Origin: Cymbomonas tetramitiformis
Lineage: Eukaryota; Chlorophyta; Pyramimonadophyceae; Pyramimonadales; Pyramimonadaceae
Direction of reading: 5' to 3'
DNA: 64,000 nucleotides
Assembly (NCBI GenBank): GCA_001247695.2
Contig: LGRX02012617.1
Location: 1-64,000 of the forward strand
The translations under genes were made by a program, and so were the position numbers. The notes below the pieces were generated by a model. It did no database searches. It had not been told where the DNA came from and worked only from the letters and a program-made list of their open reading frames with translations. The first letter of the stretch is position 1, and each line of letters begins with the position of its first letter. Positions 56,991 to 64,000 of this stretch are shown in pieces.

Positions 56991-59900
56991 ATGGGTACTT
57001 CTACGAGATCTCACACCGCGGCCGCACGCCGCTCACTAGTTACAATTTTCGACGATGCCGCAGCTCGACATGCGACCACGCCAGCTACTCCTACGGTTTC
57101 AGCTGCACCAGCTGCCCAGTCGGCAGGGGCATTATTGTTCCTCGACGCGGTCAAACGTCTGGCGAAAGAATCCTTCGACGAGCGTGCCGCTAAGCTCGTC
57201 ATCAAGAAGGTGTACGACGACAAACATGGCCGTTTTGACGGTACGGAGTCAAACGTCAGCTCTGTTTTCGCCCGTCTGGTACTGGCATTACGGGACATTT
57301 TCGTCACTGAGGAGTCCGCGTTTTCCTCTTTGTTCGACCTGGAGGATGCCACCCTGCCCGTTCGCGCCGAGGCGAACAAGCTGCTATTTTCGACACTGGA
57401 ATTCATCATCGCTCCGGTGTCGCCCGCGGCAGACTGGATGGAGTCTTCAGCGGAGGCACACCCGTTTGATGGGAAGCGGGTGTTGCTGGAGATCGCCAGG
57501 ATGCTTCTGGACTCCGGCGGACCCTTTCAGGGCACCGCGGACCTTCTGGCCATCAAGATCAACCAGTTCGACCCGTCGCGGGCAATCGCCGCCTTCAACG
57601 CCGCTCTCCGGTCCGCTCGACGGAAGAGCACTCTCGACGACATGGAGGTCAAGTCCCTCTTCATCAAGTCCCTCGAGTCGACCCGGTCTTCTATGCTCCG
57701 GTCGTCAACCGCCTCCTGTTGCACGACCAACGTGCGGCGGAGTCCCTTGCCACCATTCAGCAATGGACCCGTGAGTGCCACGCACAACACGGGACGGATT
57801 CGCACGTCCCGCCTGCTACGCGCACGTTCTCCGCCCTCACCCTGGCTGGGCAGAGCGACGACGAGGATTACAAGACCGTCTTCGGCGAGCTCCGCGACCA
57901 GCTCTACGACATGAAGAAGGAGATCAAGGCCCTCAACAACCGTCTCGACGACACAAAGGGCTACACGCCCCGCAACGACAAGAAGAACGCCATCGGACGC
58001 GGTGGACATGGTGACGGCGTCCGCTTCGCAGCGAAGCCGCTTCCCGAGCACGGCAACTTCCCGCAGAGCTTCCGTGGGAAGTCTTCGGGTAAGGTGGCTT
58101 TCCACAAGCCCACCGGTACGTTCGTCCCGTTATGCCGTCACCCGGCATGCTCCGCTACGGCGGAGAACAGGGTAGAAGTCTTACCGTGGCGGGCCGGCCC
58201 GGGGCCGCAGAAGCTCCAGGGTAGAAGTCTTACCGTGGCGGGCCGGCCCGGGGCCGCAGAAGCTCGCTCCGGGCCGAAAGCGGGCCGGAGGGGCTTTCGC
58301 CCCCGGGCCGCACAAAAATATGAGCCGGCCAAACTTCGGCCAAAAATATAGGCATTTTATGCCACTTTTTATCAAACCCCCATACTTAATTTTAAAATTT
58401 CGCGCCTGCGGCGGGCATTTTTCTTCCTTGACCGTTTTGGCCGAAAGCGGGCCAGCGGAAATATCGTTTGCGGGCCGTGAAGAAATGTGGAAGACTTCTA
58501 CCCTGAGAAGCTCGCTCCGGGCCGAAAGCGGGCCGAAGGGGCTTTCGCCCCCGGGCCGCACAAAAATATGAGCCGGCCAAACTTCGGCCAAAAATATAGG
58601 CATTTTATGCCACTTTTTATCAAACCCCCATACTTAATTTTAAAATTTCGCGCCTGCGGCGGGCATTTTTCTTCCTTGACCGTTTTGGCCGAAAGCGGGC
58701 CAGCGGAAATATCGTTTGCGGGCCGTGAAGAAATGTGGAAGACTTCTACCCTGAGAAGCTCGCTCCGGGCCGAAAGCGGGCCGAAGGGGCTTTCGCCCCC
58801 GGGCCGCACAAAAATATGAGCCGGCCAAACTTCGGCCAAAAATATAGGCATTTTATGCCACTTTTTATCAAACCCCCATACTTAATTTTAAAATTTCGCG
58901 CCTGCGGCGGGCATTTTTCTTCCTTGACCGTTTTGGCCGAAAGCGGGCCAGCGGAAATATCGTTTGCGGGCCGTGAAGAAATGTGGAAGACTTCTACCCT
59001 GGCGGAGAAGCATTGGCATCGGGACTGCCCGAACGGCGGGCCACGCGGACATGTTGGGGCACACGGTTTCAGCATTGCGGACGGCGAGAACGACGTGCTC
59101 GCCATGATGTTCCAGAACGCCGTGGACGACGACGACGACGCCCGTTTCGACGCCGTCTGCTACATTGCAGACGGCAAACCGGAGCTCTACGACACCGCCT
59201 CCGCGTTCTCCTTCGTTGTCGCCGAGGAGCGGGTGCCCGACACCATCGACGAGTACCTGGGGTATACCGCCAGCCCGCTGACACCCGCCTCGGGGTTTGC
59301 GCGGTTGGTGGTGCTACGAACATCCACAATTTCAAGATTCATGACGAAGTCCATGCCGACGCTCTGGACGTGCCGCCACCGCCGGCACCGCCCTCCGCTC
59401 CGCAGTCGGTGGTGTCCGACGAGGGGATGTACCCCATCAGCGCGCTACACGCGCACGAGCCACACGCGACCTTCATGGACAAGCTCGCGTTCAACTTGAA
59501 CATCGGAGGACCGGAGCCGGTCATTGCAATGCACCACATGGGCCCCGTCGCACCCGTGGACTCCGTCTCCGTAACGGCGGACGACTCCGAGGATGATGGC
59601 GAGTGTCTTTCGCCACCGAGACAGGCCTTGGGATGCGGCAGACCGCCGATGGGTTTCGGATTCTCTGCCCTCACGTCTCTCGCAGTCTGCCTGATGTTTG
59701 TTATTTGTGCAACTGCCGCGCCTTCGCGTGATTGCTCCGCGCCAACATCTTCGGCAACAGGGCGCGTCGGCGACGAGGTCGGTGGTGCTGGTGTGCTGAC
59801 GCCCACAGCCATCCCGCCGGATCTCTACTGGCAGCCGGAGGGCTGGTACGGCAGCTGGTACCGTACTAGTACGTACGGGTACGGGTGGACGTGGCTCCCA

Positions 59901-60200
59901 GGCCCACCGCAACCGCCTGAGGCAGCTCCGATTATTGCTGCGCCGCCCTCACCGGATGGTGCTCCGACATCGCCGGACTACGAGCCACCCGCCTGGGGCG
60001 GTGAAACCGGAGATGCACTTTCTTCTTCAATTCCACACCGGACCGGGCCGATTGCACCCGGTGCAACTGCCTGCGGCGACATCGGCACATCTTCAATTCT
60101 CTCAATTTGCTCTACGCATGATTTGACAGGCAGTGGTACCAGCTCTCCTGGGCGCTGTGACGGTGGCACCGGCTCTCCCGGGCACTTTCAAAGTGGCTAG
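56991..60200 (+). pseudogene. gag: LTR-C Gag-like polyprotein, frameshifted and interrupted
   Basis: Starts MGTSTRSHTA at 56991. Block FDGKRVLLEIARMLLDSGG parallels LTR-A and LTR-B. A one-base loss near 57678-57682 shifts the frame; the continuing sequence reads DPVFYAPVVNRLLLHDQ. The zinc-finger-like CRHPAC ... HWHRDC is split by the hAT MITE at 58168, and excision leaves the frame intact. A second one-base loss near 59300 shifts frame again. Downstream: Pro-rich and acidic segments, then a hydrophobic span GFGFSALTSLAVCLMFVICA (59650-59709) ending in an ATA-type site, and a Gly/Ser/Pro-rich tail ending HFQSG at 60200. Finger spacing (CX4CX6HX4C) differs from the retroviral CX2CX4HX4C. Confidence 0.85.
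58168..59001. mobile_element. hAT-type MITE with internal tandem expansion
   Basis: Terminal inverted repeats CAGGGTAGAAGTCTT (58168-58182) and its complement (58987-59001), with a perfect 8-bp duplication GCGGAGAA (58160-58167, 59002-59009), the size typical of hAT elements. 834 bp, no transposase. The left end is a roughly 49-bp unit repeated twice (58168-58265). The rest is a 248-bp unit in three near-identical copies (starting about 58253, 58501, 58749), each ending with a copy of the right terminal sequence. The long frames here are repeat artefacts. Confidence 0.92.
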
Positions 60201-61000
60201 AGTTACCGAGATTGAGATTAGCCTGCCTCCAGAGTTTAACCCTTAAACCGTTTCCTGGGTCATATATGACCCAAGGGTACCTAAAATTGATTTATGAAGC
60301 CGTCTAAAATCCAAAAATGCTTTTGAAAACAGTTTTGAAAAGGTCTCCCTTATGCGCATCAAACTGCGTGCCCAATGTCCCTCAAAACTGTCGCATGCTT
60401 CCAAGCTCGAACGATGAAGAGTGTGAAAATCGTTTGACACAACACACGGTTATGGTTTGCGCGTATAAATACGCATGTTCAACCCTATTTAGGTCACGTT
60501 ACATCTTCAACACATAGCTAGGCGTTATGCAAAACATGCTAGGGTCATGATTAGGGTTTACACGGGGCAGTGAATACGCATTCAGCGCCGCAATGCGTGA
60601 GATATACATTCATTGGTGACATCACACTTTCACTCGATGCTCAATTTTGAACAATGTAGTACGATGCGCCTTTGAAATACGTTTCAAGTGGTATGCTCAA
60701 AACGCAAATCGGCCTTCGTATGCGGCGGGTATATGGAAAACATTGACTTCAACCAAAACCAAAAATAGTTATGACGGTTTAGGGGTTAATGCTGTTGGTT
60801 CAGGATGCCCCAAGATGGGCTTGATTTAGGGTTTTAACTGTATCCGTATTCTGCAGTATGTCTCACTAGCTGCTAGTTTCGGAGTTACCCTGCCAGAAAG
60901 GACAGGTTCTCCTGTAGGATGCTTATTTCCACCGAAGCTGAGTAGGTGTTTGTTTCAGTTCCGTGACCACCTAGTTTGCCAGGCACCACCCTAGGTGGTG
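60201..61000. other. LTR-C 3' non-coding region
   Basis: About 800 bp between the Gag stop and the 3' LTR with no gene. Includes the perfect 18-bp palindrome TGGGTCATATATGACCCA (60257-60274). Ends with the GGTGGTG tract. Confidence 0.6.
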
Positions 61001-61166
61001 TGCTGGAAGTGACGCCCCGACTGTCATTCCTATAGTTAGGGTGTATGACTGTCACCGGTCCCGGAACCCTAGACCCCGAACATATAACGGGAATACTGAG
61101 TATTCTCTTTGTTCTATTCTGATTACCACCGACACCGAATATACAGGCAAGCTGATATATTCAGCA
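61001..61166 (+). repeat. LTR-C 3' long terminal repeat
   Basis: 166 bp, two mismatches to the 5' copy. Followed by the CACCT duplication and the resuming LTR-B gag. Confidence 0.93.
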
Positions 61167-63566
61167 CACCTGCCGTGGGCGCTAGAATGCGCCTAGACTC
61201 TATTTTTGCTAGGAATGTGGGTGCTCGCTATAAGAGCACCCCGCAGTCAGCGAAAGTTGTACTCGCTGCTGCTGACAGGACACGCGGCAATGCCGTTTTG
61301 CAATCATCCTGGGACACTGACGTCGTTAAGCGTGTTGCAAAGGACACCTTAGGTACTAAGGCGTCCTCATTTTCCGGAAGTGAACCGCATCGTCAACTTC
61401 TTTGGGATTCCTTGGTGACTGCCTTGGAGGCGTCTTTTGTCAACAAGGACACCGCCAACGAGGACATCTTTGACCTCGTGGACGTCACCAAAGAGGTTCA
61501 CCCGATCTTCAACGACATTTTACTTCGTGCGTTGGTCTCTTTGACAACCGACGCCCCACTCTCCAGCTCGAAGGTGGGTTGACGCTTCGGCTCGAATCTC
61601 TCCGCGCGACGGTAAGCGTGCCCTCCTTGAAATCACCAAGCGGTTGTTGCCGCCTGGGCATCGGCCGCTCCGCCACCACGAAGAGCTCTTAAGCATTTCT
61701 TTTGGTTCGTCTGTTGACCCTGAGCCCTTGGTCGCGCAATTTGACGAATGCCTGAAGGCTATCGTGGCTAGCGGAGCGGGCCCCCTGGACGACGAAGCCG
61801 CCAAGAGGCAGCTCCTGGCGGCGCTGGACGCCGAATTTTACAAGGAGGTAATTACCCCGCTTCGCCTGGACACTGAGTTGGCGAAGGTGAGCATCGAGGA
61901 GGTTTACACTCACATTCTGGAGGTATGGTGGTGTGCAAACCCTAATGGCCCTCCTACCCGCCCCAAGGCAGCCGCGCCTGTCCCGACGCACACACCTCTC
62001 GGGTTGGCCTACGCGAGTAACGAGCAGAATGACATTACGGACTTCCTCGAGGAGTTCGCTCGTGTGATTGGTGAGGCCACTAACCTTCTTGCCTCCCTAC
62101 GACATGACGAGCGGGATGTTTCACGAGACGCACCGCCGCCACGGAGAGACTCTCACCGTCCGCATGGGGGCGGTGGTGTGAGATTTCCACCGTCCAAGTG
62201 GCGTGATGAACGGAACCGTCGTACGGACGGTAAATTTCACGGACGTAATCGTCACGTGGGATGGAAGCACCGCTTCGGAGCGTCCCCACTCCCGAAGGGC
62301 GGGAATTGGCCTCAAGGTATTAGGGCGCAGGGTGCTAGGAGCATCTCGTTTCACTCCGCATCCTCAGCATTCGTACAGGAGTGCCCACTCTGCCCTGGAC
62401 ACTTTCACGACAGTGCACGTTGCCCTGAGGTGTGTGGTTCGTGCGATGTTGACCTACGGGATGCCGCCATGGACTTGGACGAGGTGGTTTCGGCCTTCCA
62501 GACGGCCTTCGACAACGAGAACGACGAGGAATTCGCTGACCTGTGCCACGAGCACGACCAGCCACTAGTGCGTACCGATCCTGAGCCCTTCACCTACCCG
62601 GTGCGGCACGACGTGGGATTGCGTGCCCACTATGCGGGCTTGGGTCATGGTGCTTCGGACGCCGGCATGGAGGGTGTTCTTTCGGATGCACGAGGCGTCC
62701 TTGAGTCACTCCGGTCTGCGGCTACGGCTGCACAGGTCGGTGGTGCTGCCGCCGCTGGTAAGCAGCCACCACTACACATCGGTACTCTGTCTGTACCGCA
62801 GGTGGTGTGCGATGCGCCACCACCTGACAATCACGAGATCGACACTAACCTATACCCTATTTCGGCGTCGGACCCTGCTTCTTTCGGGTCTCCTTTCGAG
62901 GAGCCGCTCCATGTCTCTTTTACGGACCGTGTAATGCCAACATGCCCTGACACCTCCCTTAAATTGTGCTCAATTGACTCGGTACACGAGTCGATTCACC
63001 CGGGAGAGCTTTCCGTGATCGACGATGACGACGACTCCGACGGTTTCTCCCATTCCGGAGACGAGATTCCCTCGGCCCCACCGACTGCACGGTCACGTGT
63101 CGGTGTGGCAACATTGCCGGGGGTCTTCTCATTTGCATCTCTAGCCCTGCCCGCACTCATGTGTCTTGCATGTGCGTCGGTGGTTCAGGGTTCGGTGGTG
63201 CTCGATCGAGCCCCTGAATTCACCGCAGCAGTACATCCCACTGGGGTGACTGCCAACAGTCTGTCTGCCTTGACGTACACTCTTCCTATCGGCATTCTTT
63301 TTCCTTCTGAGGTTTCGGCAGGTTTGAATTCTGATTTTCAATTTTCGGAGTTCCTAATTTTGCTCTACGAATCTTTTCCTGCCTCTGGCTTCTGGTCTTG
63401 GCTTCTGGATTATGACTCTGGCTTCTGGTTCTGGACACTGGTCTCTGGACTCTGGTTCGGGATTATGACTTCTGGACTCTGGTTCTGGTTGAACATCTTT
63501 GACACTGACAACTTCTTCAACTCTGGTGGACTCTGCAATTTTGTAGACCACTTTGAAAGTGGCTGA

Positions 63567-63769
63567 GTATCTGCAAAGTTGAGCTGTAGGAACTTGGCTT
63601 GAAAGCAGTATCCTAGCAGCAGTTTTAAAAAGGGACCGCCCTGGCTAAAGCACAGGCCTCCCTCTAGCAGTTTCCAGCTCCTAGCTGTTTGTTGTTTCGG
63701 AACTTTGGACTTTGTCTGTGAGCCGCTCTCTGCCACCTGAACAGCACTCCGTACAGTTACAGGGTGGTG
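63567..63769. other. LTR-B 3' non-coding region
   Basis: About 200 bp between the Gag stop and the 3' LTR, ending in AGGGTGGTG, the probable polypurine-like priming tract. Confidence 0.55.
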
Positions 63770-63965
63770 TGCTGGATTCAGTGCACCGTAGGTCATACCG
63801 TGCATGACTCCGTTCGACTGATGTACCAGTACTCGTACAGTACTTGGTGACAGATACCTAGGTCACAGATGCATTATATATTCGTTTACCTTTATAATCA
63901 GTTTACACTTGTATGAAAAGTATTCAGTGACCATCCCGATATAATACGGTATATTATATCTCACA
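63770..63965 (+). repeat. LTR-B 3' long terminal repeat
   Basis: 196 bp; matches the 5' copy except a 3-bp and a 1-bp insertion and one substitution. Followed by CATGA and the continuing outer frame. Confidence 0.93.
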
Positions 63966-64000
63966 CATGAGTCGGTATAGAGATCCAGAGACTGAGCCTA

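Larger units (their letters stand above)
56433..61166 (+). mobile_element. LTR-C: gag-only non-autonomous LTR retroelement
   Basis: Two 166-bp LTRs (56433-56598, 61001-61166) beginning TGCTGGAAGTGACG and ending ATTCAGCA, differing at about two bases, with a perfect 5-bp duplication CACCT (56428-56432, 61167-61171). Inserted in codon 9/10 of LTR-B gag. Leader motif CCATGATTGGCTAA at 56641-56654. GGTGGTG at 60994-61000. One Gag-like gene and no pol. Carries its own nested hAT MITE. Confidence 0.94.
56406..63566 (+). pseudogene. gag: LTR-B Gag-like polyprotein, interrupted
   Basis: Start ATG at 56406; nine codons later LTR-C is inserted, and the frame resumes at 61172. A +1 frameshift near 61565-61580 separates the first 140 residues from a 660-residue frame ending TGA at 63564-63566. 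Contains a DGKRALLEITKRLLPP block shared with LTR-A and LTR-C, an Arg/Gly-rich stretch, a perfect CCHC knuckle (CPLCPGHFHDSARC, about 62384-62425), an acidic segment, then a hydrophobic span FSFASLALPALMCLACAS (about 63127-63180) like a signal anchor. The tail is a low-complexity Ser/Gly/Phe/Trp repeat ending HFESG. No enzymatic domain. Role inferred: particle protein with membrane-binding capacity. Confidence 0.83.
55843..63965 (+). mobile_element. LTR-B: gag-only non-autonomous LTR retroelement
   Basis: LTRs 55843-56034 (192 bp) and 63770-63965 (196 bp), TGCTGG...CACA ends, and a perfect 5-bp duplication CATGA (55838-55842, 63966-63970). LTR copies differ by about one substitution and two small indels. 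About 3.4 kb without the nested LTR-C. Has a leader with CCATGATTGGCTAA (56076-56089), one Gag-like gene, GGTGGTG (63763-63769) before the 3' LTR, and no protease, integrase or reverse transcriptase. Confidence 0.94.

Noticed and set aside
58181..59105. Repeated 110-140-codon frames on both strands
   Set aside because: They are identical because of the 248-bp tandem units of the hAT MITE; not genes.

Overview
This is eukaryotic nuclear DNA. Genes are split by GT-AG introns, proteins carry eukaryotic domains (a GT23-type fucosyltransferase, a UBA/zinc-finger protein), and eukaryotic LTR retrotransposons and DNA transposons fill the right half. GC-rich exons, very long tandem-repeat introns and a TrpC-like protein with a transit-like N-terminus suggest a unicellular alga, perhaps a green prasinophyte-type lineage. 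That is an inference; no rRNA or organelle marker is present to settle it.

The left half (1-34 kb) is host sequence at low gene density. It holds a GT23-like glycosyltransferase on the plus strand (to 4783) whose two large introns are almost wholly satellite-like arrays. An intronless indole-3-glycerol-phosphate-synthase-like gene lies on the minus strand (7288-8247), with a roughly 310-bp-arm foldback element 11 bp upstream of its start codon. A tentative plus-strand gene follows (about 11.0-14.2 kb). A three-exon 2OG-Fe(II) oxygenase (16321-17871, minus) comes next, then a long multi-exon minus-strand gene (33191 down to about 27.4 kb, possibly 24.7 kb) coding for a zinc-finger plus UBA-domain protein. 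Several introns or spacers carry tandem arrays with periods of 21, 26, 40, 41, 42, 45, 49, 56 and 84 bp.

The right half (about 34.4-64 kb) is a nest of mobile elements whose borders can be read to the base from target-site duplications. A minus-strand gag-type element (LTR-D) has its LTR split by a Ty1/copia element (LTR-A, 35059-55234, TSD CTGTA). LTR-A's gag is split just before its zinc knuckle by a 10.6-kb CACTA/EnSpm transposon (42755-53333, TSD TGG) that still carries two divergently transcribed multi-exon genes. Immediately to the right, another gag-like reading frame (from 55650) is split by LTR-B (55843-63965, TSD CATGA). LTR-B's gag is split by LTR-C (56433-61166, TSD CACCT). LTR-C's zinc finger is split by a hAT-type MITE (58168-59001, 8-bp TSD GCGGAGAA). 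LTR-A, -B and -C share LTR ends beginning TGCTGG, a GGTGGTG tract before the 3' LTR and a leader motif, and their Gag proteins unusually carry hydrophobic membrane-type segments downstream of the zinc knuckle. LTR-B and LTR-C have no pol and would depend on enzymes supplied in trans, plausibly by relatives of LTR-A. LTR-A itself now carries stops and a frameshift. The CACTA element is the best preserved and may be autonomous.
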